A stretch of 64,000 nucleotides of DNA from positions 1,688,501 through 1,752,500 of the forward strand of contig CANJKZ010001023.1 of the NCBI GenBank assembly GCA_947471745.1, read 5' to 3'. Made by a program: the position numbers and the translations under genes. Under the pieces are notes generated by a model that had not been told where the DNA came from, made no database searches, and was given only the letters and a program-made list of their open reading frames with translations. Source of the DNA: Closterium sp. Naga37s-1. Its lineage: Eukaryota; Streptophyta; Zygnematophyceae; Desmidiales; Closteriaceae. How positions within the stretch are numbered: position 1 is the first letter of the stretch; the number at the start of each line of letters is the position of its first letter. This document shows positions 1 to 11,393 of this stretch, piece after piece.

Positions 1-2300
1 GAACCCCCAGCAGTAGAGCCCTGAGGTGCAGAAACGCGACGCTGACGGCGACCGTACCAGTCGTGCAGCTGCTGGGAGGTCAGAGGCACACGCGGACGAA
101 GACGGATACTCCAAGGAGACCGCGTAACAGCAGTCCCAGGACCCTCAAGCGACTCACCCCCAGACTCAGCACCCCCAGGCTCCGCACACGCAGGCTCAGC
201 ACCCCCAGACTCAGCACCCCCAGACGCAGCACCCCCAGACGCAGCACCCCCAGACGCAGGACCTCCAGGCTCCTCACGTGTAGGCTCAGCACCTCCAGGC
301 TCCGTACCCTCAGGCCCCTCACTCCCAGCGCCCCCAGACTCAGCACCCCCACGCTGTGCACCCCCAAGCTCCGCACCCCCAGGGACAGCACCACCACCAG
401 CAGGACCTGAGTCACCAGTGACCTCAACAGGCGCAGGGACGGGAGGGTCTACCTGAGAAACACCTGAAGGAGCAGGACCTGGCACGGGGAGGGGGTCTAC
501 CTGGGGAGGACCTGGGGCAAGAAAGAGCGGCGGGAGAGGGCGAGGAGCAGTGCGGTAGGGGAAGAGGCGGTAACAGGGGACTGACTCGTCAAAGGTGACG
601 TCCTGGGACGCAAAGACACGGCGCGAGGCGGGGTCGTAAAACTGCCAGCCAGGCGCGTCAGGGACAAAGCCAAGGAAGACGCAAGGAATGGCGCGAGGGG
701 AGAGCTTGTCCGCGGTGGTATCGCGAATAAAGGCACGAGCACCCCAGACCCGGAAACGCGACGCGTCGCCAACCTTCCCCGTCCACAACAGGGTGGGCGA
801 GGTCTCCGGCAAGGAGACACGGGGCCAAAGGTTGAGCTGATGCGCGGCGTACCGGACCGCAAACGGCCACAGAAAATGGGGGGCAGCCGCATGGATCATG
901 GAGGTACGAGCGACCTCCATGACTAAGCCAATGCGGCGCTCAGCAACCCCATTCTGCTGCGGAGAGGCCGGAAGCGTGAAAGTCTGGCGGATGCCGTGCT
1001 CCGCACAGAAGGCGGCCAAGAGGTCCGAGGAGAACTCACCACCTCTGTCAGAGTGCAGACGCAGGACAGGAAAGTCCGACTGGAACCGCTCGCGGAGCTG
1101 GAGACGAGTAGCACGGATCCAGGGGATCAAAACATCAGGGACATCCCCCTTGCGCTGCAAGGGGAAGACCGTGGTGTAGCGCGTGTAGTCGTCGACGACC
1201 AGCAGGAAGTACCGCTCGTGGCCCTGTCCACGGACGCGGGCTGGGCCCCACACGTCCAGGTGGAGAGTTTGCAGTGGAGCCTCTGTGGGAGGGAACGAGG
1301 AGGAGTGAGGAGCGGCGCGCTGCCGCCCCTCGACGCAAGGAATGCAGGGCGGCGCAGGCGAGGGAGGGAGGGCAGGCAGAGACCTGGGAAGACCAGAAAC
1401 CAGAAAGCGAGAGTGCATGCTACGAAGGCGAGGCAGGGAGGGGTGGCCCAGGCGGTGGTGCCACAGGAGGGTGTCATGAGACAGCCGGCGACACTCACAC
1501 TGGGTAGCTACCTGAGCAGACGCGTGCAGCTGGGGAGACAAAGGGGTGGAGCGTGACTCAGTGGTGAGGGTGTACAGACTGGACCTTGGCGCACGGGTGA
1601 ACGTGGCCAGGTGGCGGCCGGTCTGGGAGCACGTGCAGATCGCCACACGCTGTCGGCCAGGGGTGAAGGTGTCAACACCCGCATCCTGGAGGACAGCGTT
1701 GCTCACCAATTTCGTAGAGAACGAGGGGAGGTGGAGACCAGACAGCTCACCAGACAGGACCGCCGGACACGGAAGCACAGTGGAAGACCGTGCAAGCACT
1801 GGGCCCCCAGACGGGTCAGCCAGTGAGACAGGAACAGGTGCAGGAAGGGGAGTGACTGTGGTACTGTCGTGAAAGAAACAGCGGGAAGCACCAGAGTCAA
1901 GTGTAAAGGTGTGCAAGGCCTGTGCAGGCGCAGTACCAAGGGGAGCAGACTCACAAGCACCTAGTGCTGCAGGGGCTATACCAGGGGCTATACCAGGATC
2001 CGGCGGCACACACAAGTAGCAGTCACCCTCAGCACTAACAGACAATGCATACATAGCAGCAAGAATAGCCTCATAGTCAAGATCAAAGATTGGTACATCA
2101 CGCCTAAGCAAGTCTGCCCAGTTGGGGAACTCAGTCGCATCAGGAAACTTGGCGCGCCAGGCGTCACTAAGTCGAGCGAAGCAGCGCTGCTCAGTGTGAA
2201 ACCCTGTGCACTGGCGATTAGCGCGGGGACCTGTGCGGATGATATAGGGGCAGCGACCAGGACCCCCAGAAGCCCCACGCCCGGCATACCAGTCAAGAAG
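1..2300 (-). mobile_element. Copia element A, pol portion (split by B)
   Basis: This is the downstream part of a Ty1/copia LTR retrotransposon read on the minus strand and running off the left window edge. From high to low coordinates it holds a nucleocapsid-like Cys/His segment (about 2,150-2,290), an aspartic protease with LDSGAS (about 1,880), the gag-pre-integrase and integrase core (about 1,500-560) and a low-complexity Pro/Ser/Gly/Ala linker (below about 480). Near 30-86 the linker carries the module LTSQQLHDWYGRRQRR. The other part of the same element lies at 9,232-11,099 across the inserted element B. The reading frame is broken several times, so it is treated as a fossil. RT and RNase H would lie outside the window. 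Confidence 0.85.
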
Positions 2301-2431
2301 TGTTACGATAAGAATGAATTGATAGAAAATGTGAAGTACAACCCTAGATATAGCAAACCCTAATCATGCAAGTAAGTAGAAACGTAACACCTAGACTAAC
2401 CTAAACAACACATATAAAATATATGTTGACA
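2301..2431 (-). repeat. Element B 3' LTR
   Basis: 131-bp long terminal repeat, TG...CA on either strand reading, identical by eye to 9,101-9,231. The flank at 2,296-2,300 is AGAAG, one half of the target duplication. Confidence 0.95.
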
Positions 2432-2446
2432 CACCCCCATAGTCTA
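2432..2446 (-). other. Element B polypurine tract
   Basis: Next to the 3' LTR the minus strand reads CTATGGGGGTG followed by TGTCAA. The same tract abuts the 3' LTRs of elements C, D and H in this window, which supports its role as plus-strand primer. Confidence 0.75.
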
Positions 2447-2485
2447 GGTGACGGAAGTCCTGTAGAAACAACAAGAGCAAGCAAC

Positions 2486-2578
2486 GGTCACAAGACCAGT
2501 CTACAAGAACAAGACAAATCTCAGGGTGGAGCTCAAAGTCACCACACACTCCGAGAGCAAGCAAGAGGCCACAAGGCC
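2486..2578 (-). other. Paired hairpins in 3' noncoding region of B
   Basis: On the minus strand GGCC-TTGT-GGCC (2,578-2,567) is followed by GGTC-TTGT-GACC (2,497-2,486). Equivalent pairs sit upstream of the polypurine tract in elements C, D and H, with compensatory stem changes between copies. No function is known to me; packaging, dimerisation or RNA stability are possibilities. Confidence 0.5.
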
Positions 2579-2647
2579 AGTCCACATGCAGGTATATAGC
2601 AAATATAAAGAGATGCAAGAGTACAAGACATGCAGAACAAGGCATCT

Positions 2648-5238
2648 CTAAGCAAGCAAGTGAGGACGGGCAGGCACAAGGCCAAGCTGGGTGCAGAAAC
2701 GCTGGTGGTCACAAGGCGGCAACGCCTTGGTGAAGATATCTGCCGTGTTTGCCTCAGAGACCACACGTCGAACGAGTGCCTGTCCACGCTGCTGCAACTC
2801 ACGCAGAAGGAAGTAACGAAGCTGGATGTGCTTCGCCTTCCCAACCAGTCGGGGCTCCTCACACAACAGGACAGCAGACCTGTTGTCGGTGAACAAGACT
2901 GGGGGAGAGCGAGGCCGCTCACCAAGGTCGGTGAGAAGGAAAGGCAGCCAGCGAAGCTCCTGAGCGGCCATGGCCGCAGCGTACACCTCTGCCTCACAGC
3001 TGGAACCGGCGACAGACGACGCCCGAGTCGACCGCCACGAAACAGCACCTGCCCCGAGGCTAAAGGAGTACCCCTGTGTAGACCGACGCGTCTCCGCGTC
3101 GTCGGCCCACGACGAGTCCGAGTAACCTGTGAGTGTAACTGGCTGCTTCCCTCCAAGGACAAGTCCCATGCCTGATGTACTCGCCACATACTTCGCCACC
3201 CTCTTAGCAGCGTACCAGTGGGAAGGTCGGTGTCTCCCAGGCGCAACAAAGCGCGCAAGGACGCTAAGAGGGTAAGCTAGGTCTGGGCGAGTACAGGTCA
3301 TCAGGTACATGAGACAACCCACCAGCTCAGGATATGGACCACTGGACTCAAATGACTCGTCCGAAGGTGGAGCCGTGAGCCCATGATCCACACCAAGAGG
3401 GGTGAGCTGTACCTTGGAGAACGGGAAGCGAAACCGCGTGAGGATCTGCTCGACCATATGCGACTGAGTCAGCGTAATGGTGCGAGCTGCCCTGTCCCTG
3501 GTGATCTGCAGGCCAAGGTAGTGCTGCAGCTCACCAAGGTCAGTGCAAGTGTGTCTCCTCTGCAGTTCCTCCTTCACGGAGGCCAGCGCGCGTCGGTCGG
3601 GAGTGGCGAACACTAGGTCGTCGACGTAGACCAGGACAAAGAACGGGGTCGAGCCACGGCGAACGAACAGTGACGGGTCAGCAGACGACGGAAAGAAGTC
3701 AAGAGCTGCAAGGGTCGAGCGAAGTGTGTCGTGCCACTCACGTGGGGCCTGACGCAGGCCGTAGACTGGTCGACGCAGCTGCCACTGGGTCCCAGGTGGG
3801 AAAGAGCCAGTGAAGCCAGGCGGGCGACGCAGCCAGATCTGCTCGTGCAGGCTCCCCTGAAGGAACGCGGTGGAAAAGTCCAAGGAGTGCAACTCGTAGT
3901 CGCGCTGGGCTGCAATATGCAGCAACACCCGAAGAGTACTCATCTTCGGGGTGGGAGCGAAGGTCTGGAAGAAGTCCACCCCCTCTCGCTGACTGAAGCC
4001 TCTCGCAACATAGCGTGCCTTGAACACGGGTGGTGATCCAGGCGGCCGCTTCACCTTGTAGAGCCATCGGCCACTGACGACATTCGTCCCAAGTGGTGGG
4101 ACTGCGTCGACGTAAGTGCCTGTGGACCTATAAGATGCCATCTCTGCCTCCTCAGCTGCTATCCAGTACGAAGCCCAGGGTCCCGAGACCGCCTCGGCGT
4201 GAGTGCGAGGGATCGGGATGTCAAGGGCGTCTGGATCCCCCTCAGGGGCAAGCAGCATGGCGCAGAGATGAGGAACAGCGGCCGCAAGAAAACCAAGCTC
4301 GAACTGCCTGTCCTCTACGACCTCCAGGGGAAAGACAGGAGCACCCCCAGAGGACGGAGAACGTGCAGGGCCACTCACCAAGTGAGCGGCGTAGTCAAGG
4401 CGGTGGGAAGAGGCAAAGCCAGAGACAGTGGTAACAAGTGCTGAGACAGACGACAGAGGTGCAGTCGGGTGAGTGACCAACGCGGACAAAACACGGGAGA
4501 CGACAGGACGGGAGGCACGGAGGTAGTCGGACAACGGGTCGTGAAGCACAGTGAGGGACGACTCAGGGGGCTGTGGAAGGACAGGAGGAGGTGGAACACG
4601 AGAGCGGAGAACAAGGTGAAACGGACCGTCTGCACGGTAACGGGACCGACGGGGCTGTGGAGACACAGCACGACTGAGGGGAGGACGACGAGTCCACTGG
4701 GAGGAGGAAAGGGACTCAACTGGTGGAACAGGAGGGGACGACAGGGGACCACGAACAAAGCGTGCAGGTGCTGGGTCGGGGAGGTCGCGTAGTCGCAGTC
4801 GCTGCTGCTCCGCCTCCTCTGGCGTCTGCTGCGACGGTACCGGCCCCTGCTGCTGCTCCTGTGGCTCCGCCTCTGCCCTCTCCTGCTGCGGCTGCAGCTG
4901 TACCCGCTGCTGCGACCGGGACTCCTGCGCTACCCTCTCCTGCTGCTGCCGTGACTCCTCCTCTACTCTCTCCTGCTGCGTCTGGAACTGCACCTGCTGC
5001 TGCGGGTGGGACTCCTGCTCTACCCTCTCCTGGTGCGGCCGTGACTGCTCCTCTACTCTCTCCTGCTGTGTCTGTAACTGCACCTGCTGCTGCGGGCGGG
5101 ACTCCTGCTCTACCCTCTCTTGGTGCGGCCGTGACTCCTCCTCTACCCTCTCCTGCTGCGGCTGCAGCTGCACCCGCTGCTGCGACCGGGACTCCTGCGC
5201 TACCCTCTCGTGCTGCTGCTGTGACTCCTCCTCTACTC

Positions 5239-5297
<59 letters not shown>

Positions 5298-7678
5298 GCC
5301 CTCTCAAATCGCTCACGCTCCTCCCTCTCCAACCGGAGGAGACGCTGCTCACGGGTCAGGAAACGTACAGTGCGCGGTGTAGGCGCCACAGTGCCAGTGC
5401 CTCCAGCTCCAGCACCCCCAGAACCAGCACCTCCACCACCGACACCCCCGGGGCCTCCAGTACCTCCCGCAGGAACACCCCCAGGCTCCGCAGCAACCGA
5501 CCGCAGAGAAGAAGGAGGAAACTGTGGGACGGACGGGAAGCCAGGGGGTGAGGCAGGGCGAGGCCGCCGAGTCGAGGCTGCCGTGTCCTCCACAGGAGTG
5601 ACCTCCACGCCCACAACCCCTGCACCCCCAGAGCCGACACCACCAGCTCCTGCAGCCCCAGTACCCTCACCCTCCGCAACTGCACCTCCCGCACCCCCAG
5701 ACACGACAGGGACTGGACGCTGCGGGGGGGAAGACTGCGGAGTGACGTGCGACATACCTGACGGGGCAGGACGCGAAGGGGGGGGGGCTACCGGGGCGAC
5801 TGGTGGGGGCTCAAGGGTGAGGAACAGCGGGGGGGAAAAGGCCTGAGTACCTCGGTGGGGGCGACTCCTGTAGTAACAGACAGACTCGTCGAACGTGACG
5901 TCCTGCGAAGCGAAGAACTGGTAGGTGACCGGGTCGTAGAACACCCAGCCGGAGGCGTCCAAAGGGAAGCCAAGAAAGACGCAGGCACGAGTGCGCGGAG
6001 ACAACTTGTTCGCGCCAGGGGCGCGAACGTGAGCCAGACAACCCCAGACGCGGAAGTCAGCTGCTACGCCCGGAGAACCTGTCCAAAGGGAGACCGGCGT
6101 CACCCTTGGCCGTGCGTCACTAGGCCACAGGTTCAGCTGGTGCGCGGCGTAGCGGACTGCCTGGGGCCACAAGAACTGGGGGGCACCGGCATGGCACATG
6201 GAGGTCCGGGCAACCTCCATGACCAGGCCGATGCGTCGCTCGGCTACCCCGTTCTGCTGCGGTGATGCTGGTAGCGTGTAAGACTGGATGATCCCCCGAC
6301 CCTGACAGAACGTCTCCAGGCGAGTGGAAGAAAACTCACCACCACGGTCCGAGTGTAGGCGAAGCCCACACAGGCCCTGGGCGCCACCACACGCTAGTAG
6401 CCACGGCTCGAGGACGATAGGCACGTCGGCCTTCCGTCGCAAGGGGAAAAGCGTGGTGTAGCGGGAGTAGTCGTCCACCACAATCAGGAAGTAGCGCTCC
6501 TGACGTGGGCCAAGGACCGGAGAGGGGCCCCAGACGTCCAAGTGCAGGGTCTCGAAGGGAGCCGTGGTGGGGGGGAACGAGGAGGAGTGAGGGGCAGCGC
6601 GCTGCCGACCCTCGACGCAAGGAGTGCACAGCGGCGCAGGCGAGCGGGGAAGCGGTGCAAGCGACCCTGGGAGACCTGAGACCAGACGGTAACGTGCCAT
6701 CCTACTGAGACGCGGGAACGACGGGTGACCTAGACGGTGGTGCCAGAGGACCAACGGGTGGGTGAGGGACCGACAGTCACACGACACAGCAGCTACCTGA
6801 CCTGACCTGACCTGACCCGACTCAGTGTGGTGGGACCCAGTGTGTAGTGAGTACAGACCAGATCCCGGCTCTCTGTGGAATGTGGCCAGGGGCGCCCCAG
6901 TGGCACCGACAGTGCAGGAGGCAACAGGCTCGTCCAGTGGGAAAGTAGTGACTACGCCTAGGTCGTGAAGGTGACTGACACCCACCAAGTTCCTAGAGAA
7001 CGAGGGGGTGTAGTAACCTGTAAGAAAACCTGAGGGAGCCGCCGGACACGGAAGAGTGGTGGTGCTGCTAGCAACTACACGTCCCACAGAGGGGTCAGCC
7101 AAGGCGACAGTGACTGGAGTGCGCAGTGGTGTGAGGTCGGTACAGTCGCGAAAGAAACAGCTGGACGCTCCAGAATCTAGGGTGAAGGAAAGCTGTGCAG
7201 TCTGTGGGGTCGCACCCGAACCAGCTACAAAGGCTAGTGCTAGACTAGTGGTAGCTGCAGCTTCTACACAAAGACCCTCAGAGGCGCCGGGACTGGAAAC
7301 AACACACGCACCAAGACTGGAAACACAGGTCTCTACTCGTGCAGCCGGAAAGGGTCCTAGACCAGGCAAGTGAGACTCAACTGGTGCAGTAGTGCGCTGG
7401 CGAAGGCGCGAAGGCCAGTGCGGTGTAATAGCGTGAGGACCAAAACGCTCACGGTGGAGGTCGTCGAGTCGACGGTAGCAGCTGGACGCAGTGTGGTCAG
7501 GACTCCAGCAGGTAGTGCCAGCACCAGGGCCTGTCAGGGCCCGGTACCCGCAGGGGCCGACGTCTCGCCCACTGCTAGCTGAGCCACTGCTGGGGGCGCC
7601 ACACTTTGGACCCGCAGGCCCCAACTGACGGGAGTGCTGCGGCTGGCCCTGCTGCTGTAGAACCCTAGTACATGCCAT
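2648..7678 (-). CDS. Element B pol polyprotein, 1,676 aa
   Basis: One uninterrupted copia pol frame. In order it contains a nucleocapsid-like Cys/His stretch (residues about 35-75), aspartic protease with FTLDSGASSCFF (about 164-175), gag-pre-integrase with LWHHRLGHPS (about 310), integrase core with LHLDVWGP and LRLHSDRGGEFSS and NGVAERRIG (about 370-480), a long linker (about 600-1,060), reverse transcriptase with the VYVDDLVFAT catalytic box (about 1,347), and RNase H ending in NTADIFTKALPP. The linker is Gly/Ala-rich, then contains an 18-residue polyglutamine run and about five units of a Glu/Arg/Gln-rich repeat (ERVEEES, ERVEQES). Relatives A, C, D and H carry EPGGA repeats there instead. 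The ATG at 7,678 is the first in the frame after a stop. True initiation could differ, since copia Pol is usually made with Gag. Confidence 0.9.
4795..5296 (-). repeat. Gln/Glu-rich tandem repeat and CAG microsatellite in B linker
   Basis: Eighteen CTG triplets on the + strand (5,243-5,296), read as CAG on the minus strand, encode polyglutamine. They are followed by about five imperfect units of roughly 90 bp built on QERVEEESRPQQ-like peptides. The heptad-like E/R/V/Q pattern suggests a coiled coil. Repeat length stays in frame. Confidence 0.85.
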
Positions 7679-9085
7679 GTGAGCCTATGCTGCTACTGGT
7701 TCTGCTGAGGGCAGCCTAAGCTGCTGCTGGTGCGCTGGGGGCAGCCTGTGCTGCTTCTGGTTCTGCTTAGAGGCAGCCTAGGCTGCTACTGGTTCTCCAG
7801 GGGGCAGCCAATGCTGCTGCTAGTGCGCAGGCAGTTGCCTAAGCTGCTGCTGGTGCGCTGGCGGTAGCCTAAGCTGCTGCTGGTGCGCTGGGGGCAGCCT
7901 ATGCTGCTGCTGGTTCGCTGGGGGCAGCCTATGCTGCTGCTGGTTCTGCTGGTTCTGCTGGTTCTGCTGGTTCTGCTGGTTCTGCTGGTTCTGCTGGTTC
8001 TGCTGGTTCTGCTGGTTCTGCTGGTTCTGCTGGTTCTGCTGGTTTTGCTGGTTCTGCTGGTTCTGCTGGTTCTGCTGGTTCTGCTGGTTCTGCTGGTTCT
8101 GCTGGTTCTGCTGGGGGCAGCCTACGTTGCTACTGGTGCGCTGGGGGCAGCCTATGCTGCTGCTGGTGTAGCTGGCGGCAGTGTAATCGGCTGGGGCTAC
8201 TGACGGCGGGTGTGGTAGGTCGTGGGGAGGCAGGTTTCAGGTGGGGAAGCTGTTAAGGCAGCGGGCTACGGGTGAGGCGGCGGTTCTGTGCAGTTCTGTG
8301 CGGTTATGTGCAGTACTGTGCGGTTCTGTGAGGTTCAATGCGGTGGAGAGGACTGGGTGGGGCAGCTGATTCCGGGTGAGGTGCCTGGAACGGGTGGGGC
8401 AGCAGGTTTCCAGGTGGGGCGGCGGTTGTCAGGTCTGGGGCGGTGGTTTTCAGGTGGGGAAGCTGTTAAGGCGGCGGTTCTGTGCGGTTCTATGCAGTTA
8501 TGTGTAGTTCTGTGCGGTTCAATGCGGTGGAGAGGACTGGGTGGGGCGGCTGATCCCGGGTGAGGTGCCTGGAACGGGTGGGGCAGCAGGTTTCCAGGTG
8601 GGGCGGCGGTTGTCAGGTCTGGGGCGGCGGTTTTCAGGTCTGGGGCGGCGGGTTTCCAAGTTCGGCGGCGGTTTTCAGGTCTGTAATGGCGGGTTTTCAG
8701 GTCTGGGGGGCGGTTAAGACGGTGGGCTGCACGTGCGCGCGGCCGCGACGTACTAGCGCGAAGCTGCGGGTGCGACTAAGGCTGCGCGCGCAGCTACGCG
8801 CGTTCGTCTGCTGCGCGCTAGAGGGCTGGGGGGAAACGCGCGGGGTAAAACGAGTGGGGCGCGGGGCAGAAAACGAGTGACGCACGGCAAAAACGGGTGG
8901 GGCGCAGGGCAGAAACGGGTGACGCGCGATGTCGACGGGGGGGCGCGACCTACTCGGGCTCTACGGGGCAGGGCGCTTCGGGCTATGGGTCGCTACGAGG
9001 CGCGCGGGTGGTGGGCCCATAGACTATCGAGAGAAATTTCGCCTAAGGGAAAAAATCGCCCAGGGGAAAAATCGCCTAAGGGAAA
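7679..9085 (-). repeat. Element B leader, repeat-rich, no gene seen
   Basis: This 1.4-kb leader lies between the primer site and pol. It contains a run of about 19 copies of a 9-bp unit (TGCTGGTTC, about 7,941-8,112), degenerate 25-35-bp units around GGGGGCAGCC (7,690-8,190), and a roughly 183-bp tandem duplication (about 8,280-8,640). No capsid-like frame is recognisable in any reading frame; open stretches here follow from repeat composition. Confidence 0.7.
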
Positions 9086-9100
9086 CCTAGCTCTATACCA
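9086..9100 (-). other. Element B primer-binding site
   Basis: Directly inside the 5' LTR the minus strand reads TGGTATAGAGCTAGG, close to the initiator-methionine tRNA site TGGTATCAGAGC that copia elements use to prime minus-strand DNA synthesis. Confidence 0.7.
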
Positions 9101-9231
9101 TGTTACGATAAGAATGAATTGATAGAAAATGTGAAGTACAACCCTAGATATAGCAAACCCTAATCATGCAAGTAAGTAGAAACGTAACACCTAGACTAAC
9201 CTAAACAACACATATAAAATATATGTTGACA
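9101..9231 (-). repeat. Element B 5' LTR
   Basis: 131-bp repeat identical to 2,301-2,431. It is the 5' LTR because the pol frame runs leftward from it. The AT-rich tract at its outer edge (about 9,205-9,228) could hold promoter elements, but that is inference. The adjoining 9,232-9,236 is AGAAG. Confidence 0.95.
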
Positions 9232-10289
9232 AGAAGCTGCTGGGAAGTGGGGGTCTGGCGCTGACGCTGCTGCTGCTGCTGCTGCTGCGGCTGCTGCTGG
9301 CCCTGACCACCACTGCCACCACCGCTCCCTCCTCCCCCACCGCCGCTACTGCCCCCTCCACCGCCCCCAGTGCCTCGGCTGCCCCCACCACCACCTCCAC
9401 CACCTCCACCCCCACGACCACCCCCACCACCTCCACCGCCCCCGCCGCCTGCACCACCGCCACCTCCACCGCCGCCCCCACCTGCCCTGCCACCCTTGCC
9501 GCCCCTGCCGCTGCGACGCTTCCCACTAGGAGCGGAAGCAGCCCCGACCTCCTCAGCACCAAGGTAGTCGTGAGCAGCAGCTGCGGAGGCGTAGGAGGGG
9601 GTGAGAGGGGAGGGGGAGCACCCCTCAAAGAGGGGAGAACGCGGAGTGCCACGAGCAGCACCTACAGCGAGAATGTTCTTCTCTGCTGCTAGGAGGTGCT
9701 TCTCGAAGTCGTCGACAGTGAGAGTAGGTGGGTCGAGCGCTAGGAAGTGGTCCCCGACCGAGCTAAGAGTGTCAGGGAGGCGGGTGACGAGGAAATAGAG
9801 AGTGAAGTACATCGGGGGGGGGGGGGGGTTTGCGGCGCAGAACTCGGCTGAAAGGGCGGCACGAAAGCGGGTGTCAGTAGCGGGCACGTGAGAAATGAGG
9901 TCCTCAGCAGTGGTGAACGAGGAAAGGTCGGGGAACAGGTAGGGTAGCATGAGCCGACCTATGGCTGCAGTGGCCGGGGACGAGTAGCGCGCAACTACAT
10001 CGTCGTACAGTGTCTTAGCAGTTTTGTGCTGGCTGAAATGCGCTCGCTCAGGAATCGGTAGATGGTTCCTAATAGCTAGGCGTGCTGTAGCATCGCGAGT
10101 CTGCCACTGTGAGCGTTCGAGAGCAGGAGCATCGGCAGCAGGGGCAACGGCAGTGCCAGACACGTAATCGAACAGTGAGACACCCTCTTTAGCATCAGTC
10201 AGAAGGAACAGTTGCAGGTCGTCGAGCCACACTGCGAACTCTATGGGGCGACCCTCAGGCTCAAACGCAAGAACATTAGGCGTCGTCAT
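9232..10289 (-). CDS. Element A Gag (capsid/UBN2 type), partial
   Basis: Copia Gag of the UBN2/DUF4219 type. I chose the ATG at 10,289 because the residues after it (MTTPNVLAFEPEGRPIEF) align with the start of element D's Gag (MASPSVAFDAEGRPLKF); the frame is open further upstream. Shared landmarks are WLDDLQLFLL, RSQWQTRDATARLAIRN and VTRLPDTLSSVGDHFLALDPP. The C-terminus becomes an almost pure glycine tract (about 9,360-9,500), then Gln-rich, and the coding region ends where element B is inserted. Fossil fragment. Confidence 0.85.
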
Positions 10290-10965
10290 ATCGGCCGCAG
10301 GCAAATGCAGAGACAGCAGGCAGTAGACAGGAGGCAGCAGGCAGTAGACAGGAGGCAGCAGGCAGTAGACCGCAGGCTCAGACAGAGGCAGTAGGCAGTA
10401 GGCAACACAGGCAACGTGCTGGGCAGTAGCAGGCCGCAATCGAGCTCCTAAGGTGGCGCTCTAGACAGTAGCAGGCCGTGCAACCCTAAGGCAGCGGGCT
10501 CGGCAGTAGCAAGCCGCACAGGCAGGCACACGAGCAGGGCACGCGCGGCTGCTTGCTGCGTGCGGCTGAGGGCTGCGCGCGGCTGCTAGCTGCGCGCGAC
10601 AACGAGCTGCACGCGACTTCCGGCTGCGCGTGGCGACAGGCTGCGCGCGGCTCCTGGCTGCGCGTGCGGCGGGCAGCGCGCGCGACTGCGTGCGGCGTGC
10701 GGCGACGGGCCGCGCGGGCGTAACCTAAGCAGGCTGCGCGCGGGCGGCGTAAGGGGCGCACGGGCGGGGCCGGAACGGGCGTCGCGGGTGGGTCTAAAAC
10801 GAGGCGCGCGGGCTGCTTAAGAGGCGCGCGCGGGAAAAAAAAGGCCACGCGCGTGCAGCCGAGGCGCGCGCGGGCTCTAGGCAGGGTAGGTACGTTCTTA
10901 GTGAGGCGAAATAGGTAACGGTGGGCCCTAATCCTAGGTCCTAAGGACCTATGCTCTAGATGCCA

Positions 10966-11099
10966 TGTTAAGACTTAGGCAAGGTGGATTGAACTATCGA
11001 GAGAGTTGGTACAACAAGAAAAAGCCTAAGGGGTTGTACCCCACAGTGAGTACCCCACTAAGCCTACCTAAACTGAAACATATAAACATATGTTTGACA
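10966..11099 (-). repeat. Element A 5' LTR
   Basis: 134-bp repeat bounded by TG...CA, starting TGTCAAACATATG on the minus strand like the LTRs of C, D and H. It is followed inward by TGGCATCTAGAGC (10,965-10,953), an iMet tRNA-like primer-binding site. Confidence 0.8.
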
Positions 11100-11393
11100 C
11101 GCGCGTCGTGCTGCAGCCCTCCGCGTCGCGCCCGCTGCCCGCGCGTCGCGCTGCAGCCCCGCGTGTCGCGTTCGCTGCCCGCGCGTCGCGCTGCAGCCCC
11201 GCGCGCCGCGTTTGCTGCGCGCGCGTCGCGCTGTAGCCCCGCGCGCCGCGCCCGCAGCTCGCGCAGCGCGCTGCACCCTCGCGCGCCGCGGCTGCCCCTG
11301 TTTGTCGCGGCTGCCTTTGGACGCCGCCCCTGCCTGACTGCCACCGTCGCTCCTGCAGCAGCTGCCACGGAGCGCCCTGCCACAGTCGCGGCC

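Larger units (their letters stand above)
2301..9231 (-). mobile_element. Copia element B, looks whole, very young
   Basis: A 6.9-kb Ty1/copia element on the minus strand, inserted in element A. Its 131-bp terminal repeats are identical by eye, begin TG and end CA, and the insertion is flanked by the 5-bp target duplication AGAAG (2,296-2,300 and 9,232-9,236). Parts in transcription order are 5' LTR, iMet-type primer site, a 1.4-kb repeat-rich leader, one pol frame (7,678-2,648), a 3' noncoding region, polypurine tract and 3' LTR. No capsid-type Gag (UBN2) domain was recognised between leader and pol; a nucleocapsid-like segment does begin the frame. No break was seen in the pol frame. Identical LTRs imply a recent insertion, although 131 bp gives a coarse clock. 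Confidence 0.93.
9232..11099 (-). mobile_element. Copia element A, 5' LTR, leader and gag portion
   Basis: Upstream part of element A, separated from 1-2,300 by element B. It holds a 134-bp 5' LTR (10,966-11,099), an iMet-like primer site, a GC-rich leader (about 10,290-10,950) and a Gag frame. The leader includes 21-22-bp repeats of CAGGCAGTAGACAGGAGG (about 10,305-10,380). A itself lies within element C: the sequence right of 11,099 is C in the opposite orientation. A's far LTR and target duplication lie outside the window, so its age cannot be estimated. Confidence 0.88.

Noticed and set aside
80-427. Opposed open frames of Arg/Pro/Ser and Leu/Val repeats over the same stretch
   Set aside because: They are the two strands of the low-complexity linker of copia element A; repeats of 15-30 bp keep all frames open.
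7883-8203. Plus-strand frame of poly(LLV) looking like a membrane protein
   Set aside because: It is produced by a 9-bp tandem repeat in the leader of element B and has no gene context.
9370-9567. Poly-proline plus-strand frame
   Set aside because: Antisense of the glycine-rich Gag C-terminus of element A.
10486-10848. Arg/Ala-rich minus-strand frame
   Set aside because: GC-rich leader of element A; composition keeps frames open and no domain is seen.
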